A DNA stretch of 19,680 bases from M3007 sp038203695 (GTDB lineage Bacteria; Bacteroidota; Bacteroidia; Chitinophagales; Saprospiraceae), in assembly GCA_038203695.1 (NCBI GenBank), contig JBBRDQ010000084.1:1-19680 (forward strand), read 5' to 3'. Position numbers and translations under genes: made by a program. The notes below the pieces were generated by a model. That model did not search any database and was not told the origin of the DNA. It worked only from the letters and a program-made list of their open reading frames with translations. Positions within the stretch are counted from its first letter, which is position 1. Every line of letters starts with the position of its first letter. This document shows positions 8,274-15,954 of the stretch, piece after piece.

Positions 8274-8690
8274 TTATTGAATACTCTTTATGATAAAGGC
8301 ATCCGAAAATATGGGCTGCCCGTTTACAAATTTCAAATAAACGATGCCCTTGTGCAGCGTGGCATGGGGTTGTGTCTCAAAACGGATGCTCATGATTGAA
8401 TCCGCAGATATGGATATATTGTTGATATTGATTGCCTCCTTGCTGTAACTTGATGTTTCCTGTTTCAATAAAAGTGCTTGACCGTCTACGATGACCCTGC
8501 TGGCAATAAATTTGTCATACTGATGGTCTGCAAAGCGTACATAGTGGATTTTAGCATCTTTTGCCAGCGTCCCGCGTGTGTACAATGCATTGATAAAAAT
8601 AGTGAAACATCTTTCATCGAATTGACAACAATCGGGTGGCAGCAATCGAAACGTGCCAAAAAGCATAATTAAGACGAGCTTAGATAGCAT
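8274..8690 (-). CDS. Small secreted hypothetical protein downstream of tetR
   Basis: The product has 138 residues. The N-terminal hydrophobic stretch (MLSKLVLIMLFGTFRLLPP) looks like a signal peptide or anchor. The rest is beta-rich, with no domain I recognise: a Cys pair (DCCQFDERC) sits near the front and a strand-like sequence (HKGIVYLKFVNGQPIFSDAFIIKSIQ) at the end. It starts 11 bases after the TetR gene stop on the same strand, so it is most likely the third gene of the SDR-tetR operon. I assign no function. Confidence 0.55.
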   Translation of the reverse strand: MLSKLVLIMLFGTFRLLPPDCCQFDERCFTIFINALYTRGTLAKDAKIHYVRFADHQYDKFIASRVIVDGQALLLKQETSSYSKEAININNISISADSIMSIRFETQPHATLHKGIVYLKFVNGQPIFSDAFIIKSIQ

Positions 8691-8701
8691 TTTTGTAAAG
8701 T

Positions 8702-9319
8702 TTACGATGATTTGCGAAGTCCGGCAAACACGATTGCCAGCATAAATTGCAGATTGTGCTGAATAACACTGCTAATTGCTTCGGTATCCCGGCGTTCGGG
8801 TGCCTGCGTTTTTGCATATTCCTTGATTCCTTCTGACAGGATGATCAGGTTAGCGGCCAGTTGATCGGCCGCAATCGGCCTGATTTCTCCGCCCGCACTG
8901 GCTTTGGATAGTATATTGGCCAGAAACGCCACTTCCTGGACCGATACATCGCGGATCACATCGTAAAAGAGATGCTCGACCTGCCGGAGGGTCTCCTCGG
9001 AAATATGCACTTGCTCTACCAGTTGCAGGAAATACACACTGCGTTCAAACAGATAATGCCCCACTTGGGCCGCTACGCCGCCGGATTTTTCCAGCGTGGA
9101 TTGCTGTAGCGTTTCGACAAAACGCCGCGTTGCGGTACTGGTGACTTCCAGGAAAATTTCCTCCTTGTTTTTGTAGTAATAATAAAGCGACGCTTTATTC
9201 AGCCCCACTTCTTTAGCAATATCGTCAAGGGTTGTTTTTTCAAAACCAAAGCGGGCGACGCACTTGTACGCCGCCTGCTGGATTTTATCCTTGGTCAGGT
9301 CTTTTTTCGTTGGACGCAT
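8702..9319 (-). CDS. TetR/AcrR-family transcriptional regulator
   Basis: The product has 205 residues, the usual TetR length. The N-terminal helix-turn-helix (about residues 8-57) reads TKDKIQQAAYKCVARFGFEKTTLDDIAKEVGLNKASLYYYYKNKEEIF. This is a full TetR_N match, including the recognition helix NKASLYYYYKNK. The all-helical C-terminal ligand-binding and dimerisation domain is divergent, as usual. It lies 42 bases downstream of the SDR gene with no promoter of its own visible. The operon leader carries a 41-bp perfect palindrome over the promoter, so the simplest inference is autorepression together with the SDR gene. The inducer is unknown, possibly the SDR substrate. Confidence 0.93.
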   Translation of the reverse strand: MRPTKKDLTKDKIQQAAYKCVARFGFEKTTLDDIAKEVGLNKASLYYYYKNKEEIFLEVTSTATRRFVETLQQSTLEKSGGVAAQVGHYLFERSVYFLQLVEQVHISEETLRQVEHLFYDVIRDVSVQEVAFLANILSKASAGGEIRPIAADQLAANLIILSEGIKEYAKTQAPERRDTEAISSVIQHNLQFMLAIVFAGLRKSS

Positions 9320-9361
9320 GCGTCGAAATTTGAAGCGGTAAAATTAACCCAATATTCGCAT

Positions 9362-10174
9362 TTAGATTTTATAGGTAGTCCGCACCAGCGCATAAAACCA
9401 GGATTCGGGAATTAAACGGCGCAGTGGTAGCAGTATTGTCGCCGGATACGCTACCGGATAGCGCAATTTCCAACTGCTGTCCGTAGCCGCTTTGAAGATC
9501 GTTTTCGCCACAGTCATCGGGTCTGCGCCCGTATCGCCCGCGCCCATGCTGGTCTTTTCGCAGGTATCCACAAAGGTATCGTAATCGGTTGTATCCGTCG
9601 GCTTGACAAACTGGCGACTGCGGCCGTAAAAGTCCGTTTTGATCGCCCCCGGCTCCACGATGCGCATTTTGATGCCAAATGGGCGCATTTCGTAGTGCAA
9701 ACTCTCGGTAAATCCTTCCACTGCCCATTTAGTGCCGTGGTAAATGCTGTACAGCGGGAAGGCAATCCGACCGCCGACCGAGGCAATCTGGATGATCGTA
9801 CCCTGACGCAGCGGGCGCATCCGGCGAATGGCTTCCCGGGTCACCCGCATCAGACCGAGCACATTGGTGTCGAATTGTTGCCCGATCACGTCGTCGCTCA
9901 TCGCCTCAAATACGCCATCGACCGCATACCCGGCGTTATTGACCACGACGTCGATCTGGCCGAAATCCCGGCTCGCCGCATCGAAGGCCGCACCGACACT
10001 GGCCGAATCCGTTACATCTAGTTGGTACAGTTTGAGATTGGGAAGTTGATTGAGTTCCGTTTCCTGGTGCGGATTGCGCATTGTAGCGGCGACACGCCAG
10101 CCGTGTTGCGCAAAATATTGGGCAGCAGCCTTGCCGATGCCCGACGATGCGCCGGTAATAAATACAGTCTTCAT
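9362..10174 (-). CDS. Short-chain dehydrogenase/reductase (SDR family)
   Basis: The product has 270 residues from the ATG that opens MKTVFITGASSGIG. An upstream in-frame ATG at 10198 adds eight residues before the first Rossmann strand and is less likely. The classical SDR landmarks are all present. They are the cofactor motif TGASSGIG (7-14), LDVTD (52-56), NNAG (79-82), the catalytic Ser132 in IASVGG, and Tyr145 and Lys149 in YHGTK, then EPGAIKTDF (174-182). The tail (KTIFKAATDSSWKLRYPVAYPA) resembles the SDR subgroup often annotated as 'oxidoreductase/retinol dehydrogenase-like'. It uses NAD(P)H to interconvert an unidentified carbonyl and alcohol. It is the first gene of the operon with tetR. 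Confidence 0.95.
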   Translation of the reverse strand: MKTVFITGASSGIGKAAAQYFAQHGWRVAATMRNPHQETELNQLPNLKLYQLDVTDSASVGAAFDAASRDFGQIDVVVNNAGYAVDGVFEAMSDDVIGQQFDTNVLGLMRVTREAIRRMRPLRQGTIIQIASVGGRIAFPLYSIYHGTKWAVEGFTESLHYEMRPFGIKMRIVEPGAIKTDFYGRSRQFVKPTDTTDYDTFVDTCEKTSMGAGDTGADPMTVAKTIFKAATDSSWKLRYPVAYPATILLPLRRLIPESWFYALVRTTYKI

Positions 10175-10233
10175 GACTTTTGAAAGTGGTAGATACAAAA
10201 TGTGGTGAACGTCTCCAGCGCCGGATGACGGTG

Positions 10234-10262
10234 CAAAGGTATGGGTATTTTTTATTTTTCAA
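10234..10262 (-). promoter_or_regulatory. Bacteroidota promoter of the SDR-tetR operon
   Basis: On the minus strand a TTG (10260-10262) is followed after 18 bases by TACCTTTG (10234-10241), a near-ideal fit to the Bacteroidota TTG-N19-TAnnTTTG pattern. The -7 box ends 59 bases before the ATG at 10174. The -33 TTG lies inside the left arm (plus-strand numbering) of the 41-bp palindrome at 10251-10291, so a bound repressor would block sigma access. Confidence 0.7.
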
Positions 10263-10291
10263 CTATTTTATTAAAATAGTTGAAAAATAAA
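10251..10291. promoter_or_regulatory. 41-bp perfect palindrome, probable TetR operator
   Basis: The left arm 10251-10270 (TTTATTTTTCAACTATTTTA) and the right arm 10272-10291 (TAAAATAGTTGAAAAATAAA) are exact reverse complements around the single base 10271. It overlaps the -33 element of the SDR-tetR promoter. TetR dimers bind palindromes of about 15-40 bp overlapping their own promoters, so this is the likely operator. The CAACTA/TAGTTG hexamers are the only GC-containing and hence most specific part. It lacks a GC-rich stem, so it is a poor candidate for a terminator. Confidence 0.7.
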
Positions 10292-10338
10292 TTAAAGAAA
10301 GCTGCCTGGCGGATTTTGTAATCGCGGGCTGAAGTAAA

Positions 10339-10383
10339 AACGACCGTCCCTTTCGCAAGAAAATTGCGAAAGGGACGGTCGTT
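10339..10383 (-). terminator. Strong hairpin terminator of the xisHI operon
   Basis: The 20-bp perfect arms AACGACCGTCCCTTTCGCAA (10339-10358) and its reverse complement (10364-10383) enclose a 5-base GAAAA loop. Read on the minus strand, the stem is followed by further T residues (arm end GTT, then TTTAC), as in an intrinsic terminator. It lies 55 bases after the xisI stop and insulates the pair from the SDR promoter region. Confidence 0.8.
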
Positions 10384-10437
10384 AATTTGATGGCAGTTTA
10401 GAATGTGGTGGATTGTAACCAAATTGGCAAGCGTTAA

Positions 10438-10794
10438 TCAGGTGCCAACTGCCATACCTCGCTCTTGATGCTCAACAGCGCGAAACCCGATAACCAGATC
10501 AGATGTAGAAATACCATAACCAGGCAGTTCTTCCGCCAACAAACACTCGGTGTTATTCTGCTGGATCCAAACTTTTCCGTCTCGCTTGATATCCAAATGA
10601 AGTAATACAAAGTAAACGAACTGCGGGCCATACCAGCCTAATCGCACCAACTGGAAATGGTTTCGTTTGGTATCTGCAATTACCTGATATTCTAGTGTGT
10701 TACCAAGGCTATTATTACGCTCATCCGCAAAATTTTGCAAAAAAGCCACCAGCGCGGTACCGTATTTATTTATTCTATCTTTTATGATATCCAT
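10438..10794 (-). CDS. xisI: XisI-family protein (fdxN element excision controlling factor-like)
   Basis: The product has 118 residues, close to the usual XisI length. The family pattern is clear. An N-terminal helix (MDIIKDRINKYGTALVAFLQNFA) leads to QVIADTKRNHFQLVRLGWYG, where the D-RxHYQL-x-GW core of XisI is recognisable. VYFVLLHLDIKRDGKVWIQQNNTE matches the HIDIKxGKIWIQxNxTE core. LAEELPGYGISTSDLVIGFRA matches the AEELxxxGVPxxDIVIGF tail. The gene overlaps xisH by 13 bases, so the two products are made coordinately. In Anabaena, XisI with XisH is needed for excision of the fdxN element by the recombinase XisF. No such element or recombinase is visible here, so the role is open. Confidence 0.92.
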   Translation of the reverse strand: MDIIKDRINKYGTALVAFLQNFADERNNSLGNTLEYQVIADTKRNHFQLVRLGWYGPQFVYFVLLHLDIKRDGKVWIQQNNTECLLAEELPGYGISTSDLVIGFRAVEHQERGMAVGT

Positions 10795-11195
10795 TCTAAT
10801 ATGGTTTTGGTAAAAGGATCAAAGACGACAATACGTACATGATAACGTTGTAAAGAAACCTGAATTCCTTTTCGTTGGAATTCTGTGAGAAAGACAGATT
10901 CCGGTACTGCAATGTACAAGACTCGTTCCGGTTCGAATATTTCCAGCCCTGCCTGGTAGTTCATAAATTGACCTAAAACCCGGTGAAATTCATAGGCAAA
11001 GGAGTCTGCTGTAAAAGATTTAATCTCAACCGCAATTTTCTGTACTCCTCGCTCAGCAGCTATCATTTTCTCCGCACCAAGGTCTATTTCCCAATCAGGA
11101 TTCCAGTTTTGCAACGGATAAGGGTCATGTGTAATATCCCAATCGTCGCGGATCAATGCTTCTTTTACAATATAATGATAAAGATCTCTTGCCAT
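10782..11195 (-). CDS. xisH: XisH-family protein, PD-(D/E)XK nuclease-like
   Basis: The product has 137 residues from the ATG at 11195, which gives the family's standard N-terminus MARDLYHYIVKEALIRDDWDITHDPYPL. An in-frame start at 11333 would add 46 residues that look like untranslated leader. The core EIDLGAEKMIAAERGVQKIAVEIKSF carries D38 and the E57-I-K59 motif expected of a PD-(D/E)XK fold, the fold reported for XisH. EFHRVLGQFMNYQAGLE and RVLYIAVPESVF follow the family order, and the C-terminal LEWIS fits. It is first of two overlapping genes with xisI. The family is common in cyanobacteria in many copies; in a Bacteroidota chromosome it is likely horizontally acquired. Nuclease activity is inferred from fold only. 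Confidence 0.93.
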   Translation of the reverse strand: MARDLYHYIVKEALIRDDWDITHDPYPLQNWNPDWEIDLGAEKMIAAERGVQKIAVEIKSFTADSFAYEFHRVLGQFMNYQAGLEIFEPERVLYIAVPESVFLTEFQRKGIQVSLQRYHVRIVVFDPFTKTILEWIS

Positions 11196-11464
11196 TTTTA
11201 TGCAAAAATAATCAGAAAACACCTTCGCGTGAAATTTTTGTACCTGAAACGCAAAATATTTCGCCGCAGTCGGTTGCATTTTGGTTTTTGTCAGTTCTCC
11301 GGGCGACTTCAAATGACCCTGGCAATCAAGCATTTAACTTAAACCATCATTCACCTAATCAAACCTCCGCCCCCCCGCATCAGGGTATCCTCACCCTTGC
11401 CGTGTCTCCATGCATCGCATTACCCAAATCCAATAAAATAACCCATAACGCATAACTAAAAAAC

Positions 11465-13849
11465 ATGTCCTGCAAAGTCAAAACCACCTGCACCTTTCTT
11501 TGGGCAATCCTGCTCTTTCCGGCTTTTTTGCTGGCCCAGCAATACACCCAAACCGTGAAAGGCACAATCCTGGATAAAGCCGTCAAAACACCGCTAATTG
11601 GCGCGACGGTGATAGTCCTTTCCACTGGCACAACGGCCAGCCTCGGCGCTATAACCGATGAAAATGGCCGCTTCCGCATTGCCGGCGTGCCAGTCGGCAA
11701 ACAAACCCTGCACATTTCCTACCTCGGTTATAAAGAGCAAACTGTCCCGAACATCACGGTCAATTCCGGCAAAGAAGTGGATCTCTCGCTCGAACTGGAA
11801 GAAGACTTGTTGCAATTCAAGGAAGCCGTCATACGTGCAAAAGTGGAAAAACAAAAACCGCTTAATGAGTTGTCGACCGTCAGTGCCCGCACTTTTTCGG
11901 TGGAGGAAACCCAGCGGTTTGCGGCGGCGGTCAACGATCCAGCGCGCATGGCATCTTCTTTTGCCGGGGTTTTAATGCGCAATGATGGCAACAATACCAT
12001 CAATATTCGCGGCAATGCTGCCAATGGGTTGTTGTGGCGCATGGAAGGCGTTGAAATTCCTAACCCCAATCATTTTTCGGCAGTCGGCACTTCCGGCGGC
12101 GGCATTTCGATTCTCAGCGCGCAGTTATTGAGCAATTCTGATTTTCTAACCGGTGCTTTCGCCGCCGAATACGGCAATGCCCTGTCCGGCGTGTTTGATC
12201 TGCGGTTGCGCAAGGGAAATTCCGACAAACGTGAGTATACATTACAGGCCGGCTTTCTCGGGCTGGATGCCGCTATGGAAGGCCCGCTGCGTTTGGGTAA
12301 GCAAACTGGTTCCTATCTGGTCAATTACCGGTATTCCACACTGTCGATCATTTCCAAACTGGGGGTAAATATTGGCGACGCTTCCACCGATTTTCAGGAT
12401 TTATCGTTCAATATATGGCTGCCAGCCGGAAAAGCGGGCTCTTTTACGCTGTTTGGCATCGGCGGTCTGAGTAAACAATCGCTACAGGGCATCGCCGATT
12501 CGGTACTTTGGAAAACGGACGAAGACAAACAATACACGTATAAATTCGGCGCAAATACCGGCGCGGTGGGATTGACCCATAGCCTGGTCTTGGGCAATAA
12601 CACGTACCTCAAAACGGTCGCCGCTTTCTCCGGCACCGGCAACAGCGATCTGGGCGATCAATACCAGCCCAACTATACCTTGCGCCGTCAATGGGATGAA
12701 AACCACCAGCAAACGAAGTATACGTTGTCGTCGGTATGGAGCCATAAGTTCAATGCCCGTCACTACCTGCGCGCCGGCGCTTATGTCAACTTACTCAATT
12801 ACAACTTGCGGCAGGCCAACTGGAATGAGGCCGACGAACGATTGATACAGGAAATCCAGCAAAAAGGCACGACCCAAACGCTCCACGCTTTTGCGCAGTG
12901 GCAATACCGCGCAACCGAAAAAATAACCCTGAATGCCGGCGCGCACGCCTTTTTCTTTTTCCTGAATAACAAGTCTTCGCTGGAGCCGCGCGCCGCCTTT
13001 AAATACGCTTTTTCCGAAAAACAGTCGCTCAGTTTTGGCTATGGATTGCATGCGCAAATGCAACCGCTCGGGGTGTATTTCACCAAAAATAAACCGCTCA
13101 ACGGCGCACAACCGCAGGTGCAGAATCCGGATCTGGGTTTGACCAAAGCCCATCATTACGTTTTGTCATTCGATCAGTCATTGCCCGGCAATATGCACCT
13201 CAAAACGGAAGCCTATTACCAGAATTTGTACAATGTGCCGGTTGCACGCGGCGCTACCAATGCTTTTTCGATGCTCAATCTGGTGGAGGACTACCCTGCC
13301 GAACCGCTGGCCAACACCGGCCGCGGCCGCAATTATGGCCTTGAAGTAACTTTTGAGAAGTTCCTGACTAAAGGGCTGTACTTTTTACTTGCCTCCTCTT
13401 TATACCAATCGGAGTACCGTGGTTCCGATGCCGTATGGCGGGATACGCGTTTCAACGGACATTATGCCAACAGTCTGGTAGCCGGAAAGGAATGGTCGTG
13501 GGAGCGCGGCCGCAAGAACCGCACCTTCGGCCTCAATATCAAACTCACCCACATGGGCGGCCTGCGCGAAACGCCGCTGGACCTGGCCGCTTCCCGGATC
13601 AAGGGCGAAACGGTACGCGATGAAAGCCGGGCTTTTGAAACGCAATTGCCCGTCTATTTCCGGCTCGATACCGGCGTGCGCCTGAAGCGCAATTACAAGG
13701 CACTGACCACCACGCTTTCGCTGGATATTCAAAACAGTACGAACCGTAAGAATATCTTCTCCCAATCGTACGACAAACAAACACTCGAAGCCAAATACTA
13801 TTACCAGGCACCGCTGATCCCTATTTTGAGTTATAAAATCGAGTTTTAA
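11465..13849 (+). CDS. TonB-dependent receptor with carboxypeptidase-regulatory-like domain
   Basis: The product has 794 residues. A signal peptide covers about residues 1-25 (ending FLLAQQ). A CarboxypepD_reg-like beta-sandwich follows (about 30-112: VKGTILDKAVKTPLIGATVIV, TDENGRFRIAGVPVGKQTLHISYLGY). The plug domain (about 140-250) contains NTINIRGNAANGLLWRMEGVEIPNPNHF and GAFAAEYGNALSGVFDLRLRKG. A long outer-membrane barrel rich in alternating aromatic strands ends in LSYKIEF with the terminal Phe expected of BAM substrates. No SusD-like partner lies next to it, so it is more like a siderophore, metal or small-ligand receptor than a glycan SusC. A head-GIN lipoprotein gene follows after 77 bases. 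The ligand is unknown. Confidence 0.93.
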   Translation: MSCKVKTTCTFLWAILLFPAFLLAQQYTQTVKGTILDKAVKTPLIGATVIVLSTGTTASLGAITDENGRFRIAGVPVGKQTLHISYLGYKEQTVPNITVNSGKEVDLSLELEEDLLQFKEAVIRAKVEKQKPLNELSTVSARTFSVEETQRFAAAVNDPARMASSFAGVLMRNDGNNTINIRGNAANGLLWRMEGVEIPNPNHFSAVGTSGGGISILSAQLLSNSDFLTGAFAAEYGNALSGVFDLRLRKGNSDKREYTLQAGFLGLDAAMEGPLRLGKQTGSYLVNYRYSTLSIISKLGVNIGDASTDFQDLSFNIWLPAGKAGSFTLFGIGGLSKQSLQGIADSVLWKTDEDKQYTYKFGANTGAVGLTHSLVLGNNTYLKTVAAFSGTGNSDLGDQYQPNYTLRRQWDENHQQTKYTLSSVWSHKFNARHYLRAGAYVNLLNYNLRQANWNEADERLIQEIQQKGTTQTLHAFAQWQYRATEKITLNAGAHAFFFFLNNKSSLEPRAAFKYAFSEKQSLSFGYGLHAQMQPLGVYFTKNKPLNGAQPQVQNPDLGLTKAHHYVLSFDQSLPGNMHLKTEAYYQNLYNVPVARGATNAFSMLNLVEDYPAEPLANTGRGRNYGLEVTFEKFLTKGLYFLLASSLYQSEYRGSDAVWRDTRFNGHYANSLVAGKEWSWERGRKNRTFGLNIKLTHMGGLRETPLDLAASRIKGETVRDESRAFETQLPVYFRLDTGVRLKRNYKALTTTLSLDIQNSTNRKNIFSQSYDKQTLEAKYYYQAPLIPILSYKIEF

Positions 13850-13926
13850 GAAACCTTTTACCGACCAACGCTGACTTAATATGCTAATCGGGTTTCTCAT
13901 TCTTTCACTTTTTAAATACAAAAACA

Positions 13927-14652
13927 ATGTTTACTCCATTTTTTCAACGCGTATTACTGTTGCTTTCCGTCCCTGTCATGATGCTGTTTTTTACTGCCTG
14001 CGATGGGTTGGGCATAAAAGGCAATGGTGATCTGATCACTGAAATCCGGGATGAACAGGATTTTCACATCCTGGATATCGCCGTGCCCGGCACTATAGAA
14101 GTGCTGCGCGGCAACACCTATAAAATTGAAATCCAGATCGAAGAATCTTTGTTGCCATACCTGGAGACCGAAGTTCGTAATGGCCGCTTAGACGTTTATT
14201 TTTCCCGCACGGTCCGCGATGTGGACAATCTGCGCATCACCATTACTGCTCCGGATCTGGACGGATTTCATTTGAGTGGCAGTGCAGAACTGATCGCCTT
14301 TGATTCGCTCAGCGGCAACAAACTGGATCTTGATATTTCCGGTTCAGGGGAAATAGACCTGAAAAAAATTAATTTTCACCACATCGACGCGGAGGTAAGC
14401 GGCAGCGGCAGCATCCGACTGCAAGGCATCGCCACTAACCTGCAACTCGATCTCTCCGGCGGTGGCGATCTGCATGCCCTGGATTGTCCGGTGCAACATG
14501 CTGATTTGCAGGTAAGTGGTTCCGGGAGTGTGCGTTGCAACGTTTCCAGCACGCTAAAAGCACGGGTTTCCGGCAGCGGCGATGTTTTCTACCTGGGCAA
14601 TCCGGTGCTGGATATTGATATATCAGGGTCGGGGAAGGTGAAGAAATTATAG
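13927..14652 (+). CDS. Head-GIN domain (DUF2807) lipoprotein
   Basis: The product has 241 residues. An N-terminal hydrophobic segment ends in FFTAC with a likely lipid-bearing Cys25. A head strand follows (KGNGDLITEIRDEQDFHILDIAVPGTIEVLRG), then an adhesin-like repeat fold. The SGSG-type motif recurs about every 18-21 residues: near residues 117 (SGSA), 138, 158, 177 (SGGG), 197, 215 and 233. This is the signature of the GIN/DUF2807 family, thought to form a beta-helical surface or periplasmic structure. Its function is not established in the family. It follows the TonB receptor by 77 bases on the same strand and is probably cotranscribed. A hairpin lies just after the stop. Confidence 0.9.
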   Translation: MFTPFFQRVLLLLSVPVMMLFFTACDGLGIKGNGDLITEIRDEQDFHILDIAVPGTIEVLRGNTYKIEIQIEESLLPYLETEVRNGRLDVYFSRTVRDVDNLRITITAPDLDGFHLSGSAELIAFDSLSGNKLDLDISGSGEIDLKKINFHHIDAEVSGSGSIRLQGIATNLQLDLSGGGDLHALDCPVQHADLQVSGSGSVRCNVSSTLKARVSGSGDVFYLGNPVLDIDISGSGKVKKL

Positions 14653-14663
14653 CCCGAGGGGCA

Positions 14664-14703
14664 GTTGATGCGGCTTCGAAAGCGTTTTCAAAGCCGCATC
14701 AAC
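14664..14703. terminator. Hairpin between convergent genes, probable terminator
   Basis: The 13-bp arms GTTGATGCGGCTT (14664-14676) and AAGCCGCATCAAC (14691-14703) pair exactly, then one C/A mismatch, then 4-5 more pairs around a short CG loop. The hairpin lies 12 bases after the GIN lipoprotein stop and 14 bases before the stop of the minus-strand gene. No T-run follows on the plus strand, so it may rely on stem stability. Confidence 0.6.
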
Positions 14704-14716
14704 TCGTCCCTGCTAC

Positions 14717-15335
14717 TTACCGCTTGATCACTTTGAACGCAACGCCCCGGCCCAATCCCTGAAAAATAGCCAGATTGATCCACGACAGGGCGAATTGTTC
14801 CAGCAACTGTACCCATTCGCCGTTGTCAAAATCATAACATTCCGCAAAACCAGCATCCAGCGCAAGTTGATGCGCCACTGCTTTAGCGGTTGCACTATCA
14901 CCCGCCATGAACATATCGGCAGCCTGATCTCTGTATTGCGGATAGGCCATATTTTCAAAACCGGTTGCGTTAAAACATTTTACCACCTGATCTGTATTGG
15001 TCCAGCGCCCACAAGGCATGGTAGGCGGTTGGGTACGGTTCCGGGCGGGTACGAACGGAATTAGTGGCATCGATCAATGTCTTGCCGGATACATCGCCCA
15101 ATTGCGCGGCCAGTTCGATGGCGGCTTCGGGTGGGGTGGTCACTACAATTGTATCTGCCCAGGCCGCTGCTTCGCCGATGTTTTGCAGCAGGGCAGCGGG
15201 GGTCGATTCCACGGCTTTTTGCGATTTTAAAGAATGGGGATCGCGTACGCCGAAGACCACTTCATGGCTGGCGTTCAACCAGTTTTTGCCGAGTGCTGTA
15301 CCGACATTGCCGGCGCCGATAATGGCTATTTTCAT
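14717..15335 (-). pseudogene. NADP/F420-dependent oxidoreductase-like gene, interrupted by a +1 frameshift
   Basis: Two overlapping frames make one protein. The first (15335 to about 15006) has the Rossmann start MKIAIIGAGNVGTALGKNW, then FGVRDP, VVTTPPEAA and GKTLIDATNSV. The second (about 15004 to 14717) continues with WTNTDQVVKCFNATGFENM, then GDSATAKAVAHQLALDAGF, and ends with FKVIKR. Joined by skipping one base near 15005, they give about 205 residues. That is the usual length of the coenzyme-F420/NADP oxidoreductase (PF03807) group. In the first frame alone translation stops at 14970, losing the whole C-terminal half. Either the gene is inactivated or the window has a one-base error. 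The substrate is unknown; many Bacteroidota members lack F420 and use NADP. Confidence 0.8.
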
Positions 15336-15437
15336 AGAAAAATCCGTTTTGAAATAAAATTAGGCTAAAATAAACTGTGGCATTGGCGGGATATTTCTCC
15401 GCAATAACGCAATTAAACCGTGAAATTTGCAGTGGAT

Positions 15438-15824
15438 TTACTCCTTCACTGCCTTTATTTCACTGTTATCTTTGTATCCCATACTGAGTTGGGTGTCGCC
15501 AACTAATTCAATTTCAATATAGGCCGTCGCGTTGCCTAAATTTTTAAAAGCGACTTTGGTATTACTGGCGACCTTATACGTTTTACTGACTTTCGGCGAG
15601 AGCAGTCCAAGAGAGACTGTTTGCGCATTTTTGTCAGAGATAAATACCTCTATATCTTGTTTGGAAATGTTTTTCACCGTAGCCTCATAACTACCGTGGT
15701 TCCCTTCTCCCAATACAAAAGATCGGGCCGGTTCAATGGTGGTGGTGGAGTGCAAATGGCTAAAAATACGGCAGGAAGTACCCGACGCAAGGCAAATAAT
15801 GGCAAGCAGTAATAATTTTTGCAT
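15438..15824 (-). CDS. Small putative lipoprotein, hypothetical
   Basis: The product has 128 residues from the ATG at 15824. The N-terminus MQKLLLLAIICLASGTSC fits a lipoprotein signal peptide ending near Cys18, with GTSC as a weak lipobox. A start at 15860 would put twelve extra residues (MPHYLLNKPPPF) in front of this signal and is less likely. The mature part is beta-rich: VLGEGNHGSYEATVKNISKQDIEVFISDKN, LLSPKVSKTYKVASNTKVAFKNLGNATAYIEIELVGD. This resembles a small immunoglobulin-like sandwich, but I do not recognise a family. It is flanked by about 100-base gaps on both sides and is probably its own transcript. Confidence 0.6.
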   Translation of the reverse strand: MQKLLLLAIICLASGTSCRIFSHLHSTTTIEPARSFVLGEGNHGSYEATVKNISKQDIEVFISDKNAQTVSLGLLSPKVSKTYKVASNTKVAFKNLGNATAYIEIELVGDTQLSMGYKDNSEIKAVKE

Positions 15825-15954
15825 AAAAGGTGGCGGTTTGTTTAGTAAATAATGGGGCAAAAGTGGCCCTCTTGACTAAACCGCGCGCTGCAAATCACAA
15901 TTTGAGACCTGCCACGCAAATTTTCTGCCAGGCACGCAATAGTGCGCTAGCGTC

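Noticed and set aside
11196..11333. 46-codon N-terminal extension of xisH
   Set aside because: The family N-terminus MARD starts at 11195; the extension does not resemble XisH and is more likely leader.
14970..15070. Programmed ribosomal frameshift in the F420/NADP oxidoreductase-like gene
   Set aside because: No slippery heptamer or clear downstream structure is visible near 15005, and the family is not known to use frameshifting.
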